DNA from: Metapseudomonas sp043392685
GTDB taxonomy: Bacteria > Pseudomonadota > Gammaproteobacteria > Pseudomonadales > Pseudomonadaceae
NCBI GenBank assembly: GCA_043392685.1
Contig: JBHZGM010000017.1
Length of the DNA: 64,000 nucleotides
Strand: one strand, 5' to 3'
Below are positions 7,542-15,708 of this stretch, piece by piece (the stretch's first letter is position 1; each line of letters opens with the position of its first letter). The notes beneath the pieces were generated by a model. It saw only the letters and a list, made by a program, of their open reading frames with translations, made no database searches and was not told the origin of the DNA. The translations under genes and the position numbers were made by a program.

Positions 7542-8502
7542 CTTGACTCCCGAAATGTTGATAACCCAATGCCGGCGGCTGCAGTTCGGCACCGGCGGCG
7601 TCCAGCAGGTGAACTCCCTGCCCGGCTTCCACCCGGCCGATCACGGTCACTTCCGGCCACTGCACCTTCACGGCGGCCAACTCTGCGGCAGGCAGGGTAA
7701 AGGCGAGGCGGTAGTCGTCGCCACCGGACAGCGCACATTTGCGCGCGAAGTCGCCGGGGAAGAGCCGCTCGAGGGCCGGCGACAGCGGCAGCCTTGCCGC
7801 TTCCACCAAGAGCGCGACGCCCGAGGCAGCGGCGATGTGGCCGCAGTCGGCGAGCAGGCCATCGGAGATGTCCAGCGCGGCAGTGGCCCGGCCACGCAGC
7901 ACCTGTCCCAGGGCCAGTTGCGGTTGCGGCGCCCAGTAGCGCTGGCGCAGGTATTGCGCATCAGCCCCGCTGTCCTGCCGTTCTCCCAGCACCAGCGGCA
8001 GCGCGCCGGCACCGTCGCCCAGGCTGCCGCCCACGCAGAGCAGATCGCCGGGACGCGCGCCGGCGCGGGTCAGCGCCTGTCCGGCAGGTACGCCGCCGAA
8101 CACCGTGAGGGTCAGGCTCAGCGGACCACGGGTGGTATCGCCGCCCACCAGGCCAATGCCGCACGCCTGCGCCATGGCGCAAAGGCCACGGGCGAAGCCG
8201 TCCAGCCAGTCGGGCCGGGCGTCGGGCAGGGTCAGGGCGAGGGTGAAGGCAACAGGCCTGGCGCCCATGGCCGCCAGATCGCTGGCGGAAACCGCCAGGG
8301 CGCGCTGGCCGAGCAGGAAGGGGTCGGCCACTTGCGGGAAGTGCACGCCGGCCACCAGGGTATCGGTGGAAATCGCCAGCTGCTCGCCGGGTGGCAACTG
8401 CAACAGGGCACAGTCATCGCCGATGCCAAGGGCAATGCCTTCGCCCCCGGCCGCACAGGCGGCGGAGGCGAAGAAACGGCGGATCAGCTCGAACTCACCC
8501 AT
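7534..8502 (-). CDS. thiL: Thiamine-monophosphate kinase
   Basis: ThiL phosphorylates thiamine monophosphate to the active diphosphate. The 322-residue protein begins MGEFELIRRFF and shows IGDDCALLQLPPGEQLAIS, DTLVAGVHFP, SASDLAAMGARPVAFTLALT, GLVGGDTTRGPLSL and SDGLLADCGHIAAAS, the metal- and ATP-binding motifs of the AIR-synthase-like superfamily. It lies 21 bases after nusB and overlaps pgpA by 8 bases. The product is a cofactor for Dxs, encoded in the same window. Confidence 0.96.
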   Translation of the reverse strand: MGEFELIRRFFASAACAAGGEGIALGIGDDCALLQLPPGEQLAISTDTLVAGVHFPQVADPFLLGQRALAVSASDLAAMGARPVAFTLALTLPDARPDWLDGFARGLCAMAQACGIGLVGGDTTRGPLSLTLTVFGGVPAGQALTRAGARPGDLLCVGGSLGDGAGALPLVLGERQDSGADAQYLRQRYWAPQPQLALGQVLRGRATAALDISDGLLADCGHIAAASGVALLVEAARLPLSPALERLFPGDFARKCALSGGDDYRLAFTLPAAELAAVKVQWPEVTVIGRVEAGQGVHLLDAAGAELQPPALGYQHFGSQGD

Positions 8503-8523
8503 TCACTGAGGGACGCGCTGCGA

Positions 8524-8997
8524 TCAGCGCTTGCCGCCGCGCACTTCGGCCGCGCGCAGGCGTGGCGCCAGCTTGTCCAGCACGCCGTTGACGAACTTGT
8601 GTCCGTCGGTGGCGCCGAACACCTTGGCCAGCTCGATGCCTTCGTTGATCACCACGCGGTACGGCACGTCCACGCGGTTCATCAGCTCGTAGGTGGACAG
8701 GCGCAGGATCGCCAGCTCGACCGGGTCGACTTCCTCGAGAGCACGGTCCAGGCAGGGCAGGAAGGCCGCGTCGATCTCGGTCTTCTGGCGCGGGACGCCG
8801 TGGAGGATCTCGTGGAAGTAGGCGCCATCGACGCTGCTGAAATCGTTGTCGACGCGGAACTGCGCCTCGATTTCGTTGAGCGGCTGACCGGCGATGTGCC
8901 AGGAGTACAGCGCCTGCATCGCCAGGCTACGGGCCTGGCGACGGGCTGCGATCTTGCCTTTCGGCGCCTTGGGCGCCGAACCGTCTGCGTTGCTCAC
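8524..8997 (-). CDS. nusB: Transcription antitermination factor NusB
   Basis: NusB binds boxA RNA together with S10 (NusE) in antitermination complexes on rRNA operons. The 157-residue protein starts at a GTG whose GTGA overlaps the ribH stop. The N-terminal basic tract (KGKIAARRQARSLAMQALYS) and later YRVVINEGIELAKVFGATDG and HKFVNGVLDKLAP are typical of the all-helical family. The ribH-nusB-thiL-pgpA order is widely conserved. Confidence 0.96.
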   Translation of the reverse strand: MSNADGSAPKAPKGKIAARRQARSLAMQALYSWHIAGQPLNEIEAQFRVDNDFSSVDGAYFHEILHGVPRQKTEIDAAFLPCLDRALEEVDPVELAILRLSTYELMNRVDVPYRVVINEGIELAKVFGATDGHKFVNGVLDKLAPRLRAAEVRGGKR

Positions 8998-9470
8998 TTG
9001 GCCTCCAGGGCAGCCAGCAGGCTTACCATCTCCAGGGCGGACAGGGCAGCTTCGGCACCCTTGTTGCCGGCCTTGGTGCCGGAACGTTCGATGGCCTGTT
9101 CGATGGAATCGACGGTCAGCACGCCGAAGGCGACCGGTACGCCGAACTCCATGGAAACCTGGGCCAGACCCTTGGTGCATTCGCCGGCAACGTATTCGAA
9201 GTGCGGGGTGCCGCCACGAATGACCGCGCCGAGGGCGATGATGGCGGAGTACTCGCCTTGCTGGGCGACCTTCTGGGTCACCAGCGGGATTTCAAAGGCG
9301 CCGGGTGCGCGGATGATGGTGATGTCGTCTTCGCTGACACCGTGGCGGACCAGGGCGTCTACGGCGCCGCTCACCAGGCTTTCCACGACGAAGCTGTTGA
9401 AACGGCCGACCACCAGGGCATAGCGGCCTTTGGGGGCGATGAAGGTACCTTCGATGGTCTTCAGGGGCAT
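8994..9470 (-). CDS. ribH: 6,7-dimethyl-8-ribityllumazine synthase
   Basis: RibH condenses 5-amino-6-ribitylaminouracil with dihydroxybutanone phosphate. The 158-residue protein starts at MPLKTIEGTF (9470). Active-site segments are visible: VVGRFNSFVVESLVSGAVD, RAPGAFEIPLVTQKVA, ALGAVIRGGTPHFEYVAGE and PVAFGVLTVDSIEQAIERSG. It follows ribBA with a 62-base gap and is coupled to nusB by a 4-base overlap. Confidence 0.97.
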   Translation of the reverse strand: MPLKTIEGTFIAPKGRYALVVGRFNSFVVESLVSGAVDALVRHGVSEDDITIIRAPGAFEIPLVTQKVAQQGEYSAIIALGAVIRGGTPHFEYVAGECTKGLAQVSMEFGVPVAFGVLTVDSIEQAIERSGTKAGNKGAEAALSALEMVSLLAALEAK

Positions 9471-9532
9471 GGGCGAGTTCTCGTCAATTAAAGAGCGAGG
9501 GCCCCGGCCTTGACGGCCGGAGCCCTGCGGGA

Positions 9533-10627
9533 TCATTCAGCGGGCAGGTATTCTACAACTTCCAGGTCGAAACCGGATATCGCGTTGAACTTCATCGGCG
9601 AGCTCATCAGGCGCATCTTGCGCACTCCGAGGTCGCGCAGGATCTGCGATCCGGCACCAACGGTGCTGTAGGTGGTCGGGTTGGTTACGCGGGTTTCGGC
9701 CCCCAGCTGGCGCTCCAGGTGCGCCAGCAGCTGCGGACCGGTGAGCGGGGTGCCGAGCAGCAGCACCACACCGCTGCCGGCAGCGGCCACTTCCTTCATG
9801 GCGGCGCGCAGGCTCCAGCGGCCAGCCTGGTTGACCATGAACAGGTCGCGCAGCGGGTCCATGTTGTGCACCCGCACCAGGGTCGGCTCTTCCGGGCAGA
9901 TCTTGCCCAGGGTCAGGGCCATGTGCACATCGCCTTCCACGGCATCGCGGTAGGTCACCAGGTTGAAGTGGCCCAGTTCGCTGTCCAGCGGCTGCTCGGC
10001 GATGCGCTCGACGGTGCGTTCGTGGATCAGGCGGTAGTGGATGAGGTCGGCGATGGTGCCGATCTTGATCCCGTGCTCGGCGGCGAAGGCTTCCAGCTCG
10101 GGGCGACGGGACATGGTGCCGTCGTCGTTCATGATTTCGCAGATCACGCCGGAAGGCTCGAAGCCGGCCATGCGCGCCAGGTCGCAGGCAGCCTCGGTGT
10201 GGCCGGCACGGGCCAGCACACCGCCCGGCTGGGCCATCAGCGGGAAGATGTGGCCGGGGCTGACGATGTCGTCGGCCTTGGCACCCTTGGCGGCGGCCAC
10301 CTGCACGGTGCGTGCGCGGTCGGCGGCGGAGATGCCGGTGGTCACGCCTTCGGCGGCTTCGATGGACACGGTGAACTTGGTGCCGAAGCCGGAGCCGTTG
10401 CGCGGCGCCATCAGCGGCAGCTTCAGCAGCTCGCAGCGCTCGCGGGTCATCGGCATGCAGATCAGGCCACGGGCGAAGCGGGCCATGAAGTTGATGTGCT
10501 CGGCCTGCACGCACTCGGAGGCCATGATCAGGTCGCCTTCGTTCTCGCGATCCTCGTCATCCATGAGGATGACCATCTTGCCCTGGCGGATGTCTTCGAT
10601 CAGTTCTTCGATGCTGTTGAGAGCCAT
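9533..10627 (-). CDS. ribB: 3,4-dihydroxy-2-butanone-4-phosphate synthase fused to a degenerate GTP cyclohydrolase II-like domain
   Basis: Residues about 1-205 form a RibB domain with the acidic loop MDDEDRENEGDLIMASE and RPGHTEA-like active-site stretch (LARAGHTEAACDLARMAGF). Residues about 206-364 resemble GTP cyclohydrolase II but lack the three-cysteine zinc cluster of ribA at 4861-5475; only one Cys is seen near LGKICPEEP. The protein should therefore make DHBP from ribulose-5-phosphate and probably not open GTP. It lies 17 bases after ribE. Automated pipelines often label this type bifunctional ribBA, which overstates the second half. Confidence 0.93.
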   Translation of the reverse strand: MALNSIEELIEDIRQGKMVILMDDEDRENEGDLIMASECVQAEHINFMARFARGLICMPMTRERCELLKLPLMAPRNGSGFGTKFTVSIEAAEGVTTGISAADRARTVQVAAAKGAKADDIVSPGHIFPLMAQPGGVLARAGHTEAACDLARMAGFEPSGVICEIMNDDGTMSRRPELEAFAAEHGIKIGTIADLIHYRLIHERTVERIAEQPLDSELGHFNLVTYRDAVEGDVHMALTLGKICPEEPTLVRVHNMDPLRDLFMVNQAGRWSLRAAMKEVAAAGSGVVLLLGTPLTGPQLLAHLERQLGAETRVTNPTTYSTVGAGSQILRDLGVRKMRLMSSPMKFNAISGFDLEVVEYLPAE

Positions 10628-10644
10628 GGGCCCTCCTTCTGAAT

Positions 10645-11307
10645 TCAGTGTTTGAGGTAGCCGTGTTCGGCGAGGAAGCTTTCGGTCAGGCCAGAGGACT
10701 GGGGCTCGGCAGCCTTGTCGCCAAGCAGCAGGCGCTCCAGGTAGCGGGCCAGCAGGTCGACCTCCAGGTTTACCCGACGCCCCGGGCGGTAGTCGGCCAT
10801 GATGGTCTCGGCCAGGGTGTGCGGGACGATGGTCAGCTCGAACTCGGCGCCATTCACCGCGTTCACCGTCAGGCTGGTGCCATCGACGGTGATCGAGCCC
10901 TTGAGGGCGATGTACTTGGCCAGGTCACGCGGCGCGCGGATGCGGAATTGCACGGCACGGGCGTTGTCCTCGCGCTTGACGATCTCGCCGATACCGTCGA
11001 CATGGCCGCTGACCAGGTGGCCGCCGAGACGGCTGGTGGGAGTCAGGGCCTTTTCCAGGTTGACCGGGCTGCCGGGCTTGAGGTCGTCGAAGGCGGTGCG
11101 GGCCAGGGTCTCGCGGCTGACGTCGGCCCAGAAACCGTTACCGGGCAGCTCCACGGCGGTGAGGCAGACACCGTTGACGGCGATGCTGTCGCCCAGCTTG
11201 ACGTCGGCGAGGTCCAGCTTGCCGGTTTCCACCAGGACGCGGACGTCACCGCCCTTGGGCGTGATCGCGCGGATGGTGCCGATGGCTTCGATTATGCCGG
11301 TGAACAT
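10645..11307 (-). CDS. ribE: Riboflavin synthase, alpha subunit
   Basis: This enzyme dismutates two lumazine molecules to riboflavin. The 220-residue protein begins with the diagnostic MFTGIIEAIGTI. It has two lumazine-binding repeats, the first with SIAVNGVCLTAVEL, the second with GSITVDGTSLTVNAV, and a C-terminal trimerising helix (LLARYLERLLLG). A GGAGG motif precedes the ATG. It is the first gene after the FMN riboswitch. The symbol ribC is also used in some systems. Confidence 0.96.
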   Translation of the reverse strand: MFTGIIEAIGTIRAITPKGGDVRVLVETGKLDLADVKLGDSIAVNGVCLTAVELPGNGFWADVSRETLARTAFDDLKPGSPVNLEKALTPTSRLGGHLVSGHVDGIGEIVKREDNARAVQFRIRAPRDLAKYIALKGSITVDGTSLTVNAVNGAEFELTIVPHTLAETIMADYRPGRRVNLEVDLLARYLERLLLGDKAAEPQSSGLTESFLAEHGYLKH

Positions 11308-11530
11308 GAGACCTCCAGAGCTTGCAGCACGCCGGTCGATACCGGCGAAACACGCATTATAAGCGCCCGCCCCTCAGCCGCGCGCAGGCATGCCGCCGAC
11401 GCCGGAAGGAAGTGGACTGTTGCATATGACATCGATGGAACTCCTGTTTCGTGAAAAACAGGGCATATCGGATCGAAAGGGATCTGACGGACACAGGCAC
11501 GGACGCACCCCGGACCAGGCAGGCAATCCC

Positions 11531-11750
11531 GTTCTCTCTTCATCCGGACTATTACCGTCGGCCTCGGAATCGCACCGAGTCTGCTGACCTTGCTGGATGG
11601 GCTGGCGGCACCTGGGCGATACGGCATTTCTGCCTTGTCTCGCTCCAGCTCGCTCACCCCTGGACAGACTGCTTCCAGCAAGCGCTCGCGGGCTATGCGC
11701 ACTTCGCGCAATTACCGCCGGTGGGGACTTGCACCCCGCCCTGAGAACGT
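11531..11750 (-). ncRNA. FMN riboswitch (RFN element)
   Basis: On the minus strand the conserved RFN blocks appear in order: a 5' GGGCGGGGTGCAAGTCCCC, then ACCGGCGGTAATTGCG, AGCCCGCGAGCG, a variable arm, GACTCGGTGCGATTCCGA, GGCCGACGGTAATAGTC and CGGATGAAGAGAGAAC. This matches the FMN aptamer closely. It lies about 220 bases upstream of ribE and after ribD, so it should repress ribE-ribB-ribH expression when FMN is abundant. The remaining leader 11308-11530 holds a small CCTGTTT/AAACAGG hairpin and a possible short upstream reading frame, but no clear terminator. Confidence 0.95.
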
Positions 11751-11840
11751 ATCAGCCAGCATCGAACTGGCTGGCAGGCGTTTTATCACAGTCGCGGAGA
11801 ACTTGCATCGGCCTTTGCGGCCATGCCGTTGACGCGGGAA

Positions 11841-12950
11841 TCAGGCAGTGGCGCGGGGTATCGCGATGACTCGCCAGTCGTTGCCCACGGCGCGCATCTC
11901 GACGATTTCAAGTTCCTGCGCCTCCGCCATCCGCGCCAGGGGCCAGTCCAGCAACGGGCGGGCGCTGGAGCCGAGGAACTTGGCGGCGATGAAGATCTGG
12001 TACTCATCCACCAGCCCGGCCTGGGCGAAGGCACCGGCCAGGCGCGGGCCGGCTTCCACCAGGACTTCGTTCACGCCACGGCTGGCCAGTTCCTGCAACA
12101 GCTTGCGCAGGTCGACATGGCCATTGGCGCCGGGCAGCGCCAGCAGTTCGTGGCCCGCATAGGCGTCCGGGCTGGACACACTGGCGGTCACCACCAGTGC
12201 CGGGCCCGCCTGGAAGAAGGGCGCCGCCAGCGGTACCCGCAGGCGGCCATCCACCAGCACCCGCAAGGGCGGACGGCTGACCGCCAGGGCGGTGAGTTCG
12301 GGGTCGAGGCCCAGCTCATCGGCGCGGACGGTGAGGCGCGCGGCATCGGTGAGCACGGTGTCGGCGCCAGTCAGCACCACGCTGGCGCGGGCACGCAGGC
12401 GTTGCACCGCAGAGCGGGCAGCCGGGCCGGTTATCCACTGGCTTTCGCCGCTCGCCATGGCGGTGCGCCCGTCCAGGCTCATGGCCAGCTTGACCCGCAC
12501 GAAGGGCAGGCCCTGCTCCATGCGCTTGATGAAACCGGCATTCAGCGCCCGCGCTTCGGCTTCCAGCACGCCGCTTGCGACGGCGATACCGGCATCGGCC
12601 AGCCGCTGCAGGCCACGCCCGGCGACCTGGGGATTGGGGTCCTGCATGGCCGCCACCACACGCCCCACCCCGGCGGCCACCAGCGCATCGGCGCAAGGCG
12701 GCGTGCGGCCGTGATGGCTGCAGGGTTCGAGGGTGACGTAGGCGGTGGCGCCACGGGCCAGCTCGCCGGCCTGGCGCAGGGCATGGACCTCGGCGTGGGG
12801 CTCGCCGGCACGGACATGCCAGCCTTCGCCGACGACCTGGCCATCGCGAACGATGACGCAACCGACGCGCGGATTGGGATGGGTGGAATAGATGCCCTTG
12901 CGCGCCAGCTCGAGGGCGCGGGCCATATAGGCCTGATCGCTGGCGGCCAT
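11841..12950 (-). CDS. ribD: Bifunctional diaminohydroxyphosphoribosylaminopyrimidine deaminase / uracil reductase
   Basis: RibD performs the deamination and reduction steps after GTP cyclohydrolase II. The 369-residue protein carries an N-terminal deaminase with zinc ligands (GEPHAEVHALRQAGE and LEPCSHHGRTPPCADAL) and a C-terminal dihydrofolate-reductase-like reductase (KLAMSLDGRTAMASGESQ, RASVVLTGADTVLTDAARL, EVLVEAGPRLAGAFAQAG). Its ATG overlaps the nrdR stop by one base. It lies upstream of the FMN riboswitch and so is likely transcribed with nrdR. Confidence 0.96.
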   Translation of the reverse strand: MAASDQAYMARALELARKGIYSTHPNPRVGCVIVRDGQVVGEGWHVRAGEPHAEVHALRQAGELARGATAYVTLEPCSHHGRTPPCADALVAAGVGRVVAAMQDPNPQVAGRGLQRLADAGIAVASGVLEAEARALNAGFIKRMEQGLPFVRVKLAMSLDGRTAMASGESQWITGPAARSAVQRLRARASVVLTGADTVLTDAARLTVRADELGLDPELTALAVSRPPLRVLVDGRLRVPLAAPFFQAGPALVVTASVSSPDAYAGHELLALPGANGHVDLRKLLQELASRGVNEVLVEAGPRLAGAFAQAGLVDEYQIFIAAKFLGSSARPLLDWPLARMAEAQELEIVEMRAVGNDWRVIAIPRATA

Positions 12951-13414
12951 CAGTCTTTAGACGGCTCGCGGGCCAGGCGCTCGATTTCCTCACGGAACTC
13001 GTTGAGGTCCTGGAAGCGCCGGTAGACCGAGGCGAAACGGATGTAGGCGACTTCGTCGAGCTTCTGCAACTCGGCCATCACCAGTTCCCCCAGCACCCGC
13101 GACTTCACTTCGCGTTCGCCGGTGGCGCGCAGCTTGTGCTTGATGTGGGCGATGGCCGCTTCCAGGCGCTCGACGCTCACCGGGCGCTTTTCCAGCGCGC
13201 GTTGCATGCCAGCGCGCAGCTTCTCTTCGTCGAAGGGCTGGCGGCTGCCGTCCTGCTTGATCAGCCGGGGCATCACCAGTTCAGCGGTCTCGAAGGTGGT
13301 GAAGCGTTCCTCGCAGGCCAGGCACTCGCGGCGACGGCGCACCTGGTCGCCCTCGGCAACCAGCCGCGAATCAATGACCTTGGTGTCGTGGGCGCCGCAG
13401 AAGGGACAGTGCAT
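12950..13414 (-). CDS. nrdR: Transcriptional repressor NrdR
   Basis: NrdR represses ribonucleotide-reductase genes in response to ATP/dATP. The 154-residue length is exactly that of the family when starting at MHCPFCGAHDTKVIDSRL (13414). The N-terminal zinc ribbon uses CPFC and CLAC pairs, and an ATP-cone follows from about residue 46 (MPRLIKQDGSRQPFDEEKL). It is coupled to ribD, the common nrdR-ribD arrangement. An in-frame longer start exists but adds residues not found in relatives. Confidence 0.97.
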   Translation of the reverse strand: MHCPFCGAHDTKVIDSRLVAEGDQVRRRRECLACEERFTTFETAELVMPRLIKQDGSRQPFDEEKLRAGMQRALEKRPVSVERLEAAIAHIKHKLRATGEREVKSRVLGELVMAELQKLDEVAYIRFASVYRRFQDLNEFREEIERLAREPSKD

Positions 13415-13589
13415 GGGTTCGAATGGGCATCGGCGGAAAAGGTGGTCCATGGTAGCGCATCCCCCGGGCAAGACAAGCCGGCGGCTTTGCGCTATAAGGC
13501 CCGCGCACTTGGCGTCTGTTGATATTTCGTTCGCGGCAACACGGCTCTTAAAGAAACGTCAACAGCCCCCCATATTCAAGGAAGTCCAG

Positions 13590-14015
13590 ATGCGCCCACT
13601 CCTTCCCCTGCTCCTGACCGCCCTGCTCGCGGCCTGTGCCAGCGAAGAGCCTGCCCCGCAACTGCCCCAGCCGACGCAGAAACCCAGGGTGGAAGCGACA
13701 CCGGCCCATATGCGCGAGCTCATCGGCGTGCTGCAGACGCCGCCTTCCGGCAGTGAAGTCGAGCTGGCACTGATGTCGATCGATTCCCGCGACCGTCCGC
13801 AGCGCCTGCTGGGCAGCCTCATGCTGAAGGGCAATGGCGGCCCGCTGCCCTTCCGCCTGCTGTTCAACCCGGAGTCCTTCCCCCGTGGCGAGCGCGTGGA
13901 ACTACGTGGGCGCGCCAGCCTTTCCGGACGTCTGGTCCTCAAGCTGCAACCACGCCTCATCCTGCAGCCGGAAAACCAGACCCTCGGCCCGATACAGATG
14001 GTGCCTGCGCCATGA
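13590..14015 (+). CDS. YbaY-family lipoprotein
   Basis: The 141-residue protein has a lipoprotein signal peptide (MRPLLPLLLTALLAACAS) with the lipobox LLAAC; the cysteine would be lipidated and the residues after it do not suggest inner-membrane retention. The mature part is a small beta-rich domain (LGSLMLKGNGGPLPFRLLF, GERVELRGRASLSGRL) like the YbaY family of unknown function. The ATG at 13590 lies after GGAAG. Its stop overlaps the methyltransferase start by 4 bases (ATGA). Confidence 0.85.
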   Translation: MRPLLPLLLTALLAACASEEPAPQLPQPTQKPRVEATPAHMRELIGVLQTPPSGSEVELALMSIDSRDRPQRLLGSLMLKGNGGPLPFRLLFNPESFPRGERVELRGRASLSGRLVLKLQPRLILQPENQTLGPIQMVPAP

Positions 14016-14665
14016 CCGCTCCGAAGATGCTGCAACAGGCCCTGAGCCAGTTGCTCGGCGACGCCAGTCTCTGCGCGGAAACCCTGCCCGGCACCGACCT
14101 CAGGCTCTGGCTGATCGATGCCGGCAACATGGACCGCGCATTCAGCCCGGAAGAAACCCGGCGCATCCTCGAAGAGCCGCCCTACTGGTGCTTCTGCTGG
14201 GCCAGCGGCCTGGCCCTGGCGCGCTGGCTGGCCGAGAAGCCCGAATGGGTCGCCGGCAAGCGCGTACTGGACTTCGGCGCCGGTTCAGGTGTCGCCGCCA
14301 TCGCTGCGGCCAAGGCCGGCGCCGCCGAAGTGGTGGCCTGCGACCTCGACCCGCTGGCCCTGGAAGCCTGCCGCGCCAATGCCGAGCTGAACGGCGTGGA
14401 GCTCAGCTACTCGGCGGATTTCTTCCAGGAAGAGGATCGCTTCGACCTGATCATCGTCGCCGACGTGCTCTACGACCGCGCCAACCTGCCACTGCTCGAT
14501 CAGTTCCTCACCCGTGGCCGCCAGGCCCTGGTGGCCGATTCGCGGGTCCGTGACTTCCAGCACCCGCTCTACACCCGCCTCGCCGTGCTGGATGCCTGCA
14601 CCTGGCCGGACCTGGCCGAGCCGGCGGAATTCCGCAATGTGAGCCTCTATCACGCGATTCGCTGA
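14012..14665 (+). CDS. Class I SAM-dependent methyltransferase (PrmA/ETFB-lysine-MT-like)
   Basis: The 217-residue protein has motif I VLDFGAGSGVAAIAAAKAGA, followed by VVACDLDPLALEACRANAELNG and a post-I acidic loop, and later FDLIIVADVLYDRANLPLLD. This layout resembles protein-lysine methyltransferases of the PrmA and ETFB-KMT groups. The substrate is not known. It is translationally coupled to the YbaY-type lipoprotein. Confidence 0.85.
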   Translation: MTAPKMLQQALSQLLGDASLCAETLPGTDLRLWLIDAGNMDRAFSPEETRRILEEPPYWCFCWASGLALARWLAEKPEWVAGKRVLDFGAGSGVAAIAAAKAGAAEVVACDLDPLALEACRANAELNGVELSYSADFFQEEDRFDLIIVADVLYDRANLPLLDQFLTRGRQALVADSRVRDFQHPLYTRLAVLDACTWPDLAEPAEFRNVSLYHAIR

Positions 14666-14781
14666 GGTTCTCGCCGGCTTCTGATGCCGGGGCCATGTTT
14701 GCGCCGAATTCGTGCGGGCGTATTCATCCCCGGCCGGCAGCCGTATGATTCGCCCATTCTTTCGTGCCTTCGAGAGCCCCG

Positions 14782-15651
14782 ATGAGCGACATTCCCTACA
14801 TCTTCGATACCACCAGCGCCGACTTCGACCAGGCGGTGATCCAGAACTCCTTCCACAAGCCCGTGCTGGTGGACTTCTGGGCCGACTGGTGCGCCCCCTG
14901 CAAGGCGCTGATGCCGCTGCTGGCGCAGATCGCCGAGTCCTACCAGGGCGAACTGCTGCTGGCCAAGGTCAACTGCGACATCGAGCAGGACATCGTGATG
15001 CGCTTCGGCATCCGCAGCCTGCCCACCGTGGTGCTGTTCAAGGACGGTCAGCCGGTGGACGGCTTCGCCGGCGCGCAGCCGGAATCGGCCATCCGCGCCA
15101 TGCTCGAACTCCATGTGCAGATGCCGGCCACGCCCCAGGGCAACCTGCTGGACGCCGCCCAGGCCGCATTCAGCGAAGGCCGCATAAGCGAAGCCGAGAA
15201 CCTGCTCAAGCAACTGCTGACTGAAGACAACACCAACGCTGCCGGGCTGATCCTCTATGCCCGCTGCCTGGCCGAACGCGGTGAGCTGGGCGAAGCGGAA
15301 ACCGTGCTCAATGCGGTGAAGAGCGACGAGCACAAGCAGGCGATCGCGGGTGCCCGTGCCCAGCTGACCTTCCTTCGCCAGGCTGCCGACCTGCCGGAAG
15401 TCGCCGACCTGAAATCGCGCCTGGCCCAGGATGCCGGTGACGACGAAGCGGTCTACCAGCTGGCCATCCAGCAGCTTTCCCGCCAGCAGTACGAGCCGGC
15501 GCTGGACGGCCTGCTCAAGCTCTTCGTGCGCAACCGTGGCTACGAAGGCGGCCTGCCCCACAAGACCCTGCTGCAGGTATTCGACCTGCTGGGCACCGAC
15601 CACCCCCTGGTCACCACCTACCGCCGCAAGCTGTACAACGCCATCTACTGA
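14782..15651 (+). CDS. cnoX: CnoX-type thioredoxin-fold co-chaperone with TPR-like C-terminus
   Basis: The 289-residue protein starts MSDIPYIFDTTSADFD at 14782. Residues about 1-110 form a thioredoxin domain with an intact WADWCAPCKAL site and the cis-proline RSLPTVVLF. Residues about 125-289 are helical, TPR-like repeats (AAFSEGRISEAENLLKQLL, ARCLAERGELGEAETVLNA). CnoX/YbbN proteins guard GroEL substrates during oxidative (bleach) stress. Escherichia coli CnoX lacks the redox CXXC pair, so this version could be an active oxidoreductase as well. Confidence 0.88.
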   Translation: MSDIPYIFDTTSADFDQAVIQNSFHKPVLVDFWADWCAPCKALMPLLAQIAESYQGELLLAKVNCDIEQDIVMRFGIRSLPTVVLFKDGQPVDGFAGAQPESAIRAMLELHVQMPATPQGNLLDAAQAAFSEGRISEAENLLKQLLTEDNTNAAGLILYARCLAERGELGEAETVLNAVKSDEHKQAIAGARAQLTFLRQAADLPEVADLKSRLAQDAGDDEAVYQLAIQQLSRQQYEPALDGLLKLFVRNRGYEGGLPHKTLLQVFDLLGTDHPLVTTYRRKLYNAIY

Positions 15652-15664
15652 CCCGCTCTACCCT

Positions 15665-15702
15665 GTGGGAGCGAATTCATTCGCGATTGAACGCGCTCCC
15701 AC
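15665..15702. repeat. REP-type inverted repeat
   Basis: GTGGGAGCG (15665-15673) pairs with CGCTCCCAC (15694-15702) around AATTCATTCGCGATTGAA. It lies between convergent genes, 14 bases after the cnoX stop, and matches copies at 20141-20182 and 29741-29765. Confidence 0.75.
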
Positions 15703-15708
15703 GGCTCA

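Noticed and set aside
7543..9423. 626-codon plus-strand open frame opposite thiL, nusB and ribH
   Set aside because: It spans three conserved genes on the other strand and has low-complexity composition.
11355..11384. Leftward TATAAT at 11356-11361 as a second ribE promoter
   Set aside because: The -10 is perfect but no -35-like hexamer is found at 16-19 bases, and the region is very GC-rich. Not listed as a feature.
13415..13589. NrdR box in the nrdR upstream region
   Set aside because: No paired ACACTATAT-like boxes are visible; the region holds only divergent leaders.
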